Shown here: piece by piece, positions 11,103 through 22,547 of the stretch
How positions within the stretch are numbered: the stretch's first letter is position 1
How the letters are laid out: every line of letters starts with the position of its first letter
DNA from: Megalonaias nervosa
Taxonomy: Eukaryota > Mollusca > Bivalvia > Unionida > Unionidae
Reading direction: 5' to 3'
Assembly: GCA_016617855.1 (NCBI GenBank)
Contig: JAECUM010001810.1
Span: 1-64,000, forward strand
Length of the DNA: 64,000 bases
Notes under the pieces: model-generated
The model's input: the letters and a program-made list of their open reading frames with translations, nothing else
The model's database searches: none
Told to the model about the DNA's origin: nothing
Translations under genes and position numbers: made by a program

Positions 11103-11540
11103 TAGGGGTCATGCTACCAGGCGAAGTGGGTGATTAAGTCGCCTAAAAAGTGTAAACTTCGCTTTCTTCTGTTAGGAGGCAAAAATGACTTCACGTTGTG
11201 ATTTTTTTTTAGAGATACATTGTGTGATTGTACTTTTTGAGATGCTACCTCGCCTTGGCCAGGTTAGTTCCAGTGTTGTGTTGGAGCTCAAGACAAAATG
11301 TAGGCTTCAAGCCAGCCAATAGCTGGTGTTGATATCAATTGCGCCGACAGACAAGCTCGTATAGATTCACAGGCATGTGTTTTGATAGCTGATTGACCAT
11401 TAACCCTTTCCCAAGTAAGTTGGCAATTATCACGGCTCCAGTTCCAGAAGTTATCTTTTGATGATAAAGGCATACAAACTTGTGTTTCGAAACTTAAATA
11501 ATAATATTTAAATAGCAATTTGTTTTTTTTTAAATAGAAT
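11103..11540 (+). repeat. Diverged copy of the hAT-type element found at 32051
   Basis: Matches the first 430 bp of the 32051-33586 insertion, from 'aggggtcatgctaccaggcg' through 'cacaggcatgtgttttgat' and 'tgtgtttcgaaactt'. The right half is missing or too diverged to follow; a possible end is near 11730 ('gagtttgac'). It carries no transposase. Confidence 0.75.
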
Positions 11541-11880
11541 CGGTAAAATGAAGTTTTATGTAATTTTATTGATTTAAATGTTGCAATTAAATGAAAGTAA
11601 ATATTTTAAACAGTCCTGTCTTCCACTGTTCGTTTTAACTATGAAAATATGGACTATTGTATCTTTTATAGGGACAAGTAAACTTTTTAATTTACTTGTC
11701 TGTGGACAACTTGAGTTTGACAAAATTTCTGCACCTTTGCATAGTGCTTCTGTATCCCCTCTATCAAGGGACATAGCGATGCCCAGTCACTCTCCAGCTT
11801 GAAGTGTCCTTGACTATGATGATGACGATGCACTCTGTATCCTCATTGATTCCAACAAGTTCAAGACAGAAACTGCGGCA

Positions 11881-12683
11881 ATGACACCTTGCAGGCCTAC
11901 CCCTTCATCTCAGATGGATGAGGAAGAAGAGGTCTGGTCCTTTGATAAGGCAGTAAATGAGGTTTACCATCTGTTACCCCCAGACTTTTGCCCCAAACCA
12001 TCGGGCACACAGTCCATAAAGATCCTTTTCATTTTGGAAAAGATCTCCAGGGTACCAATTCATCCAGACCTCTTATTTCTTCCACATTCATGCACGAGAG
12101 GATATATTATGGACGTTTTCACAAGGCCAAAATATTACTTGACAATGTAGAGGGTGGCCAGTTCCTCCCTCATTGTTGAGACCCCTTATTTCTTCTGCCA
12201 GCTACAGGCTACATTCCTTGAAGTAACCCATCAAACCTCCTCCTTTGGACGCTGATGCAGCCAAGTGGTTATTTCAACAGTAGCCTGGGCATGTCTTCCC
12301 ATCAAAACAATTGATGCCATGGAGAAGGAAACCCATTTACTTGTGACCATAGCTTTGCATGCTGACCTATCCTTGCTACTTCCTTTAGTATGCTGGGAGA
12401 GGCTTCTTTGAATCCAGATGCGTTACAAAGTGTGCTGGATGCTGTGGCCAGACATCTCGGCACTCACTCTTTATTGCCATGGCAAAATCAACTGACTTTC
12501 TGCACAACCACTGTGATGCTGCATTGGACTCGTCAAAGGTCTTTGCTTAACCACAGTAAAGACCTTCAAAGGGCTTCTCCTCTAGAAGCCAAGATTCTCT
12601 TTGGGGACCTCATGCCAAAACAAAGTCTGAAGCCATCAAAGACGAAAGCAGAATCTTCTTCCAGTGCTGTTGTGTGTGACTAA
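11881..12683 (+). pseudogene. DIRS-like retroelement gag remnant
   Basis: Fragmentary coding sequence in several plus-strand frames. The first piece (11881 on) has acidic EEEEVWSFDKAVNEVYHLLP followed by a Pro-rich stretch. The last piece (12390-12683) has LQSVLDAVARHLGTHS and ASPLEAKILFGD. These are typical of the ORF1/gag product of DIRS1-like tyrosine-recombinase retroelements (established family knowledge, from memory). Internal stops fall at 12148 and 12177. No RT or recombinase follows directly; the next DIRS sequence begins 4 kb on, beyond a host exon, so the two are probably separate insertions. Confidence 0.65.
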
Positions 12684-12689
12684 TTGCTG

Positions 12690-13999
12690 TTTTGCAAAAC
12701 AATAATAATGAAAGAACCACTTTTTCTGCATCATTGACCCTAACCCAACATTTTATTTTCTTGTTCACAACAAATTAATAACCACATTTTTGTTTGCTGA
12801 GGGACTGGCTTGGTTTGGATTTTGCCATTTTCAATTTATGGATGATGTAAGTTGTGTGATCTATAAGCCATGCTGAAGTTGAAGACTTTCACCTGAACCA
12901 CAGTTGTTTGTATCTTTTCTTACATTTTACCTATGAATGATACATGTACTATATGATACTAGTATTTTAAAGTTCGTGTATGATTTATAAGTAAATTATA
13001 AGGAACGATATGAGCTCATGTGTTTTGTGTGGTGTATGTGAATGCCTTCACTATTTTCATTGTAAGTGAGCTCAGAACCAAAGTTGTTAATTGTGTATGG
13101 ATTAAGTTGGTGGTGGAGGGTGACACTGGAATGTGATTACACTACTGTTGTGATAATGACATATGATGTTGTCAGTTTTAATATATAGGCAGCTCCTGTA
13201 AAGGTCAGAAACTTATTCCTTTTCTTTCTCTCTAGTATTGTTTACAACAACCCTATGGAAATAATAAAGCAGGCATTAATGAGATTATGCTGGTAAAATC
13301 TGGCCTTGTACCAAGTTTTTCCATCCTTGTCAGTACAAGGTACCAATAGTTGTATAACCAAGATGAAATCTGTTTTAGTCAAAGTCTTTTGGTTGTCATA
13401 AGGTAAGTCAGCACCCTCAGTGTCAACTTTTTCCTTAACACACTATTGTTCTGTTCAGCATAGAGAATGACTTTTCACAGTCTGGAAAAAAATTGAACTA
13501 AATATTTATTAATGGATGTACAAAAAGATACAAAACTACCAGAATCCTAAGTCAATTACCAGGGACAAATTCTTCAAGAGGCAAGGCAGTGATGTGTTTT
13601 CAAATAATCATGACATTATAACTAAGGTACATGTTCCTGTCCACTAAGAACAATATCTCATTAGGTTGTCATTGTTTTATTTATTTACTGAATCTGTGTC
13701 AGAGAACTAATATATTGTTTAAAAGCAGCAGTTTTTTTCCAGTGCTTGTCTAAAGGACATGGGCTGCCTTACATCATCAAATTTTGCACTCTTCTGAAAG
13801 TGGTCAGTCAAGATGTGAACCCTGCTAAACAAACATCTCCAGTTATTGTTTGAAAAATATTTGAAATATAAGTGAAGGAATAATCCAACACTTTTTATTT
13901 ACATGTTTTCAAAAGACTTGAAATTAGAGGATAACTGCTCATTTTCTTTCTTTGATAGAGAGAAAAAAAGAATTGAGAGATTAAGTTAAGGTTTACTGA
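12690..13999. other. Non-coding intronic or upstream stretch
   Basis: No exon or repeat is recognised. It lies upstream of the first confirmed exon. Confidence 0.4.
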
Positions 14000-14227
14000 T
14001 CAAACTGTTTTACTAGGTAAAAATAACAGCAACTTGAGGAAACAATGCAACTTTAATTTCTTGTCACATTTTTTCTGGAAAATAAAAAGCAAAACAAGAA
14101 CCATAACAACTACTGCTACTACTATGAAAACAAGATATATTTCTCCTAGTGTCCAAGGAAGTGCACCACCACATCTCACCTGTTGATACAAGTCATTTGA
14201 GAAATAGGGCTTTGCATTAGATGACAT
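14000..14227 (-). CDS. Possible small single-pass membrane protein (75 aa)
   Basis: A complete minus-strand frame from ATG at 14227 to a stop at 14000. Residues about 30-50 form one strongly hydrophobic segment (EIYLVFIVVAVVVMVLVLL) followed by the basic stretch QKKCDKKLKLH, the pattern of a single-pass membrane micropeptide. The N-terminal 28 residues are polar. I do not recognise a family, and AT-rich DNA easily yields hydrophobic ORFs by chance. It lies about 500 bp upstream of, and antisense to, the exon at 14724. Confidence 0.2.
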   Translation of the reverse strand: MSSNAKPYFSNDLYQQVRCGGALPWTLGEIYLVFIVVAVVVMVLVLLFIFQKKCDKKLKLHCFLKLLLFLPSKTV

Positions 14228-14723
14228 GATGTTTATTTAACATTATTTTTATAAGGATATTGGGAAATATTAAAGCATTGTGGCACAAGTGGGTTGTTTA
14301 GGGCTGGGTTCTAAAGTGTAGCAGACTGAAATGAAAGTGCAGTGGGACTGCTACAACAAAAGGGTTTGGGGAGAACATTTTGCTTGTAATAATGATGATT
14401 TAATGATAACTCTATTTTCCACATTGAATTCACAAGAACGCTGTTATTATCCAGATGGTGCCAATGGACTGAGATTTGTTTGTGGTTCCTTTAAATTTTG
14501 TATGGTAGAGCATCAAATAATACGTAGATGAATTATCCAGATTGTTCCCTTGTTGGGCTTTTTCTCTTGGAATTGTAATTCCCAATTATTTTGACAACCA
14601 GTTTTCAGACAAAATTGTTGTCTTTTAATTAGTACAGATAATATGCATTTTGATCATGTAAGTGGCCCATATTTCTGGAAATTCTAAGCAAAAAGGAGTT
14701 AATTTACTCTATTTCATTTTTAG

Positions 14724-14852
14724 GTAGACCAATTTATTAGGTGGTGTAGGTTCATGATGTATGTCAAAGAGGAGGCAGCAGACACCTTGATTGACTCTCC
14801 AGAATTTCAGCGAGTGTTGCGTCTTGTTCTGAAACAGCAGATACTCAGCCTG
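14724..14852 (+). CDS. Zinc-finger gene, internal coding exon (43 codons)
   Basis: The exon is flanked by a pyrimidine-rich acceptor 'tatttcatttttag' and the donor 'gtaagg'. It is exactly 129 nt, phase 0 at both ends, and encodes VDQFIRWCRF at its start and LKQQILSL at its end. The predicted residues are mostly helical and charged (VKEEAADTL, SPEFQRVL). It splices in phase to the exon at 23387 (VKQLEESGEE). I do not recognise the domain; it belongs to the N-terminal part of a protein that ends in two C2H2 fingers. Upstream exons are missing or unconfirmed. Lack of stops, good splice sites and phase agreement with the next exon are the evidence; homology is not claimed. Confidence 0.75.
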
Positions 14853-15159
14853 GTAAGGATTTTAAGAAAGATGTGTTTTTGACTCACGTTTTTGTCAGAG
14901 AAAATTTTGAGACATTGTGATATTGATGATGATGGTGGTGGACAGATCATCACAGAGTAAAAGTTTTTTATCAAAACAAGCTATTTTGAAGGTGTATAAC
15001 TCAGAAAAGGCGACATTGTTCAACAAAACCTTTGTCACAGATACATCGTCTGATGATTTTAAAGTCTGCATTAATTTGAAAAAGAATGTCATTTGAGTGT
15101 CTTCCAGAGCTTTGCCCAGAAATTTTCTAAGATGAAGAGGCAAAGCTGTAAAGTGTCCA

Positions 15160-16655
15160 GTGAATCATTAATGTTGATAATAGTACTGTAAATGCTTTTA
15201 AAAAAAGGTGAGATATGGATTAATATTGATAATAGTACTGTAAATGCTTTTATAAAAGGTGAGATATGGATTAATATTGATAATAGTACTGTAAATGCTT
15301 TTAGAAAAGGAGTGATATGGATTAATATTGATAATAGTACTGTAAATACTTTTAGAAAAGGAATGAAATGGATTAATATTGATAATGGTACTTTAAATGC
15401 TTTTAGAAAAGGAGTGATATGTATTAATATTGATAATAGTACTGTAAATGCTTTTAGAAAAGGTGAGATGTGGATTAATATTGATAATAGTATTGTAAAT
15501 GCTTTTAGAAAAGGTGTGATATGGATTAATATTCATAATAATATTGTAAATGCTTTTAGAAAAGGTAAGATATGGTTTAATATTGATAATAGTACTGTAA
15601 ATGTTTTTAGAAAAGGTGAGATATGGATTAATATTAATAATAGTACTGTAAATGCTTTTAGACAAGGAGTGATACGGATTAATATTGATAATAGTACTGT
15701 AAATGCTTTTAGAAAAGGAATGATTTACGTTAATATTGATAATAGTACTGTAAATGCTTTTAGAAAAGGAGTGATATGGATTAATATTGATAATAGTACT
15801 GTAAATGCTTTTAGAAAAGGTGAGATATGGATTAATATTGATAATAGTACTGTAAATACTTTTAGAAAAGGAATGATATGGGTTAATATTGATAATAGTA
15901 CTGTAAATATTTTTAGAAAAGGTGAGATATGGATTAATATTGATAATAGTATTCTAATTCTTTTAGAAAAGGTAAGATATGGTTTAATATTGATAATAGT
16001 ACTGTAAATGTTTTTAGAAAAGGTGAGATATGGATTAATATTGATAATAGTACTGTAAATGTTTTTAGAAAAGGTGAGATATGGATTAATATTGATAATA
16101 GTATTCTAATTCTTTTAGAAAAGGAATGAAATGGATTAATATTGATAATAGTACTGTAAATGCTTTTAGAAAAGGTGAGATATGGATTAATATTGATAAT
16201 AGTACTGTAAATGCTTTTAGAAAAGGTGAGATATGGATTAATATTGATAATAGTACTGTAAATGCTTTTAGAAAAAGTGCGATATGGATTAATATTGATA
16301 ATAGTACTGTAAATTCTTTTAGAAAAGGTGAGATATGGATTAATATTGATAATAGTACTGTAAATGCTTTTAGAAAAGGTGAGATATGGATTAATATTGA
16401 TAATAGTACTGTAAATGCTTTTAGAAAAGGTGTGATATGGATTATATTGATAATAGTACTGTAAATGCTTTTAGAAAAGGTGTGATATGGATTAATATTG
16501 ATAATAGTACTGTAAATGCTTTTAGAAAAGGAATGAAATGGATTAATATTGATAATAGTACTGTAAATGCTTTCAGAAAAGGTGTGAGGGTTAATATTGA
16601 TAATAGTACTGTAAATGCTTTTAGAAAAGGTGTGATGTGGATCTTAATCTTTTGG
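15160..16655. repeat. 51-bp minisatellite, about 29 copies
   Basis: Unit contains 'attaatattgataatagt', 'actgtaaatgcttttagaaa' and then 'aggtgagatatgg'. The period is 51 bp, so plus-strand frames stay open (15192-16007, 16126-16464) and would read INIDNSTVNAFRKGEIW repeats. A longer variant block near 15950-16128 (with 'tattctaattctttta') looks like a local two- or three-unit duplication. About fourteen units carry AAAAG|GTGAGA or GTAAGA, close to the 5' splice consensus. The array starts about 310 bp into the intron after the exon at 14724-14852. Confidence 0.95.
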
Positions 16656-16689
16656 GGGTAGGGGAGAGAGAGCAAAGAAACAAAGTTTC

Positions 16690-18800
16690 TTACACTCCAA
16701 TTTTCCTAACTCCTACTCTTGACTTGTTACCCCAATCCTCTGCTGACAAGCCTACCAGTGGGTGCCAGATTCCTGCACTTTAATTCTCATTGGATCGCTC
16801 TATTTCCACAAAGTGAGTGGGCAATCCAAGTTGTTGAAACGGGCATCAGATTTCATTTATTCCCCCCTCCTATCTACTGGTTATAGAAGTTCAATCACAG
16901 CCAGAGAAGGATGAAATCATGAAGCAGATCTGGTTGCTTATTGACAAATGGGTGAAGATTGTTCGCAGACCAAAAACTCAGGGGTTCTATTCAAGGCTCT
17001 TGACGTATAAAAAGCCAACTGCAAGCCCAGGCTAATTATTGACTGGCGCAGTCAACATATATCTCCACCAAAGTTCAAGATGTAGACAGCTCAGTCGGCC
17101 TGATTGCCCATCAGAAGGATGAATTTACCATCAGTTTCAAACTGACTATTTTATACTTCTGTGTCCATATACATTCGGTGTCAAAGAAATTCCTTCATTG
17201 CTTACAACTGTACTTTTTCTTAATTTTCATTCATTCAGCCTAAACGTCAGTCCATGTGTTTTACCAAGATTATGAACTGCATCATCACTATGTTCTTCAC
17301 TCACAGCATCAGCAGTGTATCTGGATGATGTCCTCCAGAAACATATGGTAAGTTATATTCTTTCCATGGGAAGGGATCAGCTCCTATCACTTTTACATCA
17401 TCTTGATTTTCTAGTGAACTGGAAAAGGTAGGATCTGTCTATCCCGTCGTTTTGTCCACCTCAATAGGGAGTTATAACCAATGTCAATCTCATACAACTA
17501 CATCATGTTCGATGGGTGTCTATTATGAAACTTGTAGAGTCCACATCCAACAGAAAGTGGCTTACCACAAGAGTTTCTGCAGCTCCTCAAATTATTCATT
17601 GCGGCAGGGCCATATTTTCATGGCCCCCATTTTGAGCTCACTCAATCAAAAGGTCATCATAGGTGAGATAATATCATTCCTGTGTCAATGGTGTGATTCA
17701 CAACAGGGATTCCCCTGGAAAAATGACAACTAGAATTGAGAGTACGGTATGTACAGATGACAGTTATGTACAGTTGGGAAAACCTGTTGCTGACCTTCAA
17801 GACTGCTAACTGGAATAAGAAGATACATGTCTCCATATCAGCCTTCTTGAAATGAAGGTTATAATCAGTGCCATTCATGTCAGGAAAGGCTATCTCTCAG
17901 GGAAAATTATCTTAATTATGTCAGACACCTCAGTGGTGAAGTATCAAAGCAAGCGAGGGGGAACCAGATCACCAGATATGTATATTCTGGTTGGGCAATT
18001 TTTGCATTGTTGCCTCCAACTCAGCAGTACTGTACAAATCAGACTCATTCTGAGCAGACTCAAATTTTTATCCAATTCTATATCAAGAAAGAGTCGGACC
18101 ATTCTTAATAATTGGTTCATTAACTAGTTGGTCTTTCATTGGATTTGCACACTCTGCATGACAACCAATGAACCTAACTTTTTGCAACAAGGTGGAGCCA
18201 CAAACTGACCACCTTTGGGTTGTGGATGTGCTTTCAGTTGGTTGGGATGTTCTGTTGGCCTTTGGCTACCCATCCACACTATTAATACCAAAAGTAATTC
18301 AGATATTAAGGGACCAAAATTGCAAACTGATTCTGATCACCCTTTCAGATGGGACAAGTCCTGGATTAATGATCAACTCAGTCTGGCATTAGATTTACCC
18401 AGCAAGATTCTAGTGGTGCTGAATCTTCTAAAACAGCTGCAGTCACATGTATTCCATTCCTGTCCAGACCGACTGGAGACAGTCTCATGAGGAAGAAGTC
18501 CCTCTACTTTGAAGACCTATGAGGAAATTCAGGGACTTGTGCAAAGATAATAGCATAGACTCTTTCACTGTCTTAATCCCAGCTGAATTTTTTCTCTGGC
18601 TTTATGAGGAGAAAAAGTTGGCCCTGATTACCCCTAAAGGCTACCATTCCACGACATCAATGCCTTCCAGCATTATGGTAATGATTAAGATCTCAGACCC
18701 TCTAGTGAATTTTAACGTGAATAAACTATTGTCCCTCACCTTGTTTTCAAATGGAGACGCGTGGGTCATGACATAACTCATGACTCAATTCCAACAAATT
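16690..18800 (+). pseudogene. DIRS-like retroelement pol remnant (RT, RNase H, recombinase region)
   Basis: Degenerate coding sequence over all plus-strand frames. The RT N-terminus (about 16740-17010) reads VGARFLHFNSHW, then VETGIRFHL, then QGFYSRLL. The RT active-site motif YLDD is intact at 17318-17329 (followed by VLQKH). The RNase H region at about 17900-18000 has IMSDTSVVKY and RGGTRSPDMY, matching the 'SDNTT..QGGTRSP' pattern of DIRS elements. Later pieces (18215-18780) fit the RNase H/recombinase linker and N-terminal recombinase but are too broken to place catalytic residues. Many stops and frameshifts make it non-functional. It lies in the first confirmed intron. Confidence 0.7.
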
Positions 18801-19168
18801 TAAGCCTTTGGGGTGAAAGAGTTACATGCATTTTCAGTGGACCTGAACTATCTTCAGTTTGATCGGATCATTCCATGGTTCTAAGGATGCAGCCATATCT
18901 TCCATTGGTGTGATATTACTGGCTGGCAAGGTGTAAACTGTAGTGGAGCAGATGTCAATCAGTGCCCACTGCAGTACATTTGTTCTGGACAGCGTTCTCT
19001 TAGTAAGAAACTAAGCTGGAGGCGAATCAAGGGTAATTAAGATTGATGCTCCAGTCCAAATGTATGTGCATCAAAAGATGCACAAGTCAAAATTTCCGCG
19101 TGTCAAAAAATGTCATATTTAAATTCCACGCGTCAAAACCTTAAGTTACATGTCTCTTGAAAACCCAA

Positions 19169-19938
19169 AGGTCATCCGGTTTTGTACTCTTTCATGAAAA
19201 TCTGAATAATTATCTAAATAGAATCTAGCTATATATGCTACTCTTAGAATAGAAAAAAATCAAGGAAAAAAGTTATAATTGTTATGTGTTGGAAGTATTG
19301 CACCATGAGCGTCTTTAGTCACATGCTATTGTTTTTCCAAATATTGCACATTAAAACGAACATCTTGATGAGAGCAATAGGCTGACCTGTCAACCCTAAG
19401 TACACAGTTCTGCGCATGAGAAAAATAGAAACATTGTGATATTATTCCTGTATTATCACATTTAATCAATGGATGTCTTGTGAAATTAACAATAAGTAAT
19501 TAATATCTTTAATGTGGTTAAATTTTAACTTTTGTCAGTTCTAATTTGGAAAACGTTCTGTGGTAGGCAATGGTACAGTATTGTGCAGTACAATACTGGG
19601 TACACAGTTCTAATGAAGTGTGTAGTGACATGAAGAAATTTCTAATTTATGACTTTCTTGGAATTTATATTTTCTGCCCTGACATGAAGAAATTTCTAAT
19701 TTATGACTTCCTTGGAATTTATATTTTCTGCCCTGAAAATATGGCAGGTGTTGCTATCACTAGTGCATTGATATGCTACATAGAAATATTTTCGTAGAAC
19801 AGCATGTGGACTGATGAATAAATCACCCTGGTTGATAAGTGCAGGAGTTTTCATTTGTAATCGCATTGTCATGTTTGATTCAACTTGGGCAGATAGTGGG
19901 TGTTTGACAAAGTTAGAAGAAACAAGTTTGACATAACA
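19169..19938 (+). repeat. Composite repeat, module X copy 1
   Basis: About 770 bp also found at 20103-20880 and 45090-45830. Shared blocks are 'gaataattatctaaatagaa', 'tatcacatttaatcaatgga', 'aatatggcaggtgttgct' and 'tttgacataacaca'. No protein is recognised. A 54-bp direct duplication (19627-19680 and 19681-19734, one base different) is private to this copy. Confidence 0.8.
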
Positions 19939-19943
19939 CATAT

Positions 19944-20097
19944 AGAATCTATGTTGGGGTTTGGACCGAGACAAGGAAATCCTAGTCAAGGGGTTACATT
20001 ATTTGTCTCCCCAGGAGGCTTGACGAGTGGGGAGACATATAATGTAACCCCGCGACTGGGATTTCCTTGTCTCGGTCCCAATCCCAATGTAGATTCT
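19944..20097. repeat. Long imperfect palindrome P1 (70-bp arms)
   Basis: Arms 19944-20013 and 20028-20097 are inverted copies with about ten differences and a 14-bp spacer. Core words are 'gaccgagacaaggaaatc' and 'ggttacatta'. It would form a strong hairpin. A second copy, split, starts at 42771. It separates two module X copies. Confidence 0.9.
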
Positions 20098-20102
20098 TTT
20101 TC

Positions 20103-20880
20103 TCACCCAATATTATCCTTTAAAGTAAGAAAGAATACCATTACTTGTTCAGTATAGTTCACGCGCCAATGTTTGCATGCGGTACATTAATACAAATATA
20201 TTAATGAGGACTGTGGTGTGATGTGTCATCCGAAGTACACAGTTTTTATGCGTGAGTCAAAACAAAATAACAACATTAAACGTTGCATAGTTTTTAGGTA
20301 TCATCACATTTAATATATGGATGTTATATGAAATTAACAATAAATACTTAATATTTATTACAAGAAAATGTTTCATTTTCATTAGTTCCAATTTAGAAAA
20401 TTAAATTGTACATAATGAAACTGTACTCGGCCCACAGCTCTGTTGTAGTGTAAATACATGTAGCATGAGTGTCTGTGCTTGGGTTATTCGCGGGTAATTA
20501 GAGATCCGTGTCACTATCACTATCTTTAGAGGAGGTGAAACTGTTTGTGACATACTTGTGTTGTAATTAATATTGATTGTAAAAGTACCTCCATGTATAA
20601 AAGACCCTCCAAATATGGACCCAGCTGATAACCATGTGCTAAACTTTCAAGTTCACTGATTCGTTGAAAATTTATTTTTCTCTCTTGGAAATATGGCAAG
20701 TGTTACAGTGAAATTTGCTTACGGATTAATGTGTTGACGGATAAATGATTCCTTCTGGCTGGTAAGTGCATTATTTGTCATTAAATATTTTAGGTATATT
20801 TTTGATTCAGCTGGGGCGCATTGGAGATGCTTAACAAAAATAGAATAAAGCATGTTTGACATAACACATTTCTGGCTGTT
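20103..20880 (+). repeat. Composite repeat, module X copy 2
   Basis: Second, more diverged copy of the 19169 module, in the same orientation ('aagtacacagtttttatgcg', 'gaaatatggcaagtgtta', 'catgtttgacataacaca'). The two copies flank palindrome P1. Confidence 0.7.
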
Positions 20881-20954
20881 ACTAAGTTTTCTGTAGTTGT
20901 TAACAGCGTTGGAAGAATATGAAGTGTATAGGTCTATAGGCTATGTGCATAGAT

Positions 20955-21200
20955 CAGTGTTTTCTGTCATAGTGCATTTCGCACAGCATTGAGAATTTTA
21001 TCCCGTCTGTAGCACATTCAGTTTTCAGGTCAGCGTCATTAAATGTAGCTAACAGTATATAATTTGTTTCACACGAAGTATTTAAAACTAGTTAGGTAGC
21101 TTTAGCTACATTTAATGACGCTGACCTGAAAATGTATTGAGTCAGGATTGCAGATAGGATAAAACTGACTATGCTGTGTGGAACGAACTATCGTAATACC
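20955..21200. repeat. Long palindrome P2 (about 95-bp arms)
   Basis: Inverted arms with a perfect 31-bp core (21022-21052 against 21102-21132, containing 'aggtcagcgtcattaaatgt') and a 49-bp loop. The outer parts are less conserved. The same structure is at 45905-46130. Confidence 0.88.
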
Positions 21201-21830
21201 AAAAAGCTCAACATCGTGTGCGTGCATGTGTCTGTCTCTCTCTCGAAATGTTTTGTATGGTGTTTTCTCAAAAATGGAGAGTCCATAAGTTACTATGTTG
21301 TTTTGTTATATATTTGTTTGTTTGTTGTTGTTGTCGTCATTGTTGTTTGATTTTAGATCAACTACGTCAGGCATAGCAGAAGACAACAAAGGTTTATTTT
21401 TTAAAAGTAGTCCCTAGCACGTAGACACCTAGACCGAGACAACCGGACTGAGATAACCAGACTGAGATAAGAAAAGTAAGGTTATCAAAACAGCTAGATT
21501 TCTCTGTCGCATGGGTGAGAAATTTGTGGTTTTGCGGGCTTTGCAGTAGCTCTTGAGAGTGTTTGGAATTTTGTGACCAGAGATGTGTATTGCCTGTTTG
21601 TCTGGAGCTCTATCAAATAGCTCAGCTTGTTGTTGTTGGATTTTATAACAACTCTGTCAGGCACAGCAGAAGACAACAAGGGTTTCTTTTTAAAAGTAGT
21701 TCCTAGGACATGGACACCATGACAGAGACATCTGGACTGAGATAAGAAAAGTAAGGTTAGCATAACGGGTAGATTTCTCTGTTACATGGGTGAGAAAAGA
21801 ATTTATAATCCTGTGGGTCCAGTGGCTTGG
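21201..21830 (+). repeat. Composite repeat tail with internal direct duplication
   Basis: Segments 21350-21516 and 21632-21797 are direct copies ('gcagaagacaacaa', 'gactgagataagaaaagtaa', 'tagatttctctg...catgggtgag'). The single-copy version is at 46136-46450. The tail includes a GTT/TTG-rich low-complexity run at about 21305-21350. Confidence 0.8.
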
Positions 21831-22547
21831 CCCAGTTATCTACCAGACTGTTCCAATGGTATCAAGGGGAAGTAAAGGTAAGGGTTAGTGCCCTTTGTAT
21901 GTTACAGATGGAGAAGATATTTTTCATCTTTTTGGAGGGCTGGATTTGGAAGGTTGCAATTCTGTATTCCAAACATAAGTATTTTTGGAGAAACATGATT
22001 TATTTTAAAAATGTGCTTTCTGATCTACATATTAATCTGTATGTACTCTTTGCATAGATCATTTTTAATAACTTTAATTACTGGTTTATGATTTGAAGGT
22101 ATAAAAGAAAGATAAAAAGAAAACAAACATTCTTTATTTGTTAAAAATAAATGAAACATGATTTTCTTGAAACATCTAATATGGTATTTCATCTAGGCTT
22201 TTTGGTTTTCTTTTCCTTTAGGTGTGATACCATGTTGTTGGAATTTGCAGCCAACTCAGATCTCCCAAGGACAAGTTTTTTCCATTTCCAGTCAGCTTGT
22301 CCCAGACTTTGTTAAAATTTATGAAGACTTGTTTTGGTTTTTGGTTTTTACCTGTATATGACTCCACATCATGCCACTGCACATCAGCCTGCTTCTGCCA
22401 AAAACAACATGGATTTAACATTGTATTCCCCACTGACATTTTTCAAAAGCTGCAAAAGTTTGAATAGAAAGAGGAAGGTAGGGTTTGAAATTTTCAAGGC
22501 ACAAAGGGATTATGTGATTCATCGTAAGATTATTACTGCTGGGACCC
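21831..22547. other. Intronic stretch
   Basis: No exon or repeat is recognised. Short open frames (21827-22057, 22218-22439) show no domain. Confidence 0.4.

Noticed and set aside
14331..14531. 66-codon plus-strand frame as an upstream exon of the zinc-finger gene
   Set aside because: No donor in the right phase was found and the protein has no recognisable features.
15192..16007. 271-codon open frame as a repetitive protein gene
   Set aside because: The 51-bp period keeps any stop-free frame open, the opposite strand is open too (15393-15665), and the array sits in an intron.
11881..18800. A single DIRS element spanning 11.9-18.8 kb
   Set aside because: The gag piece and pol piece are separated by a spliced host exon and a minisatellite, so two insertions are simpler.
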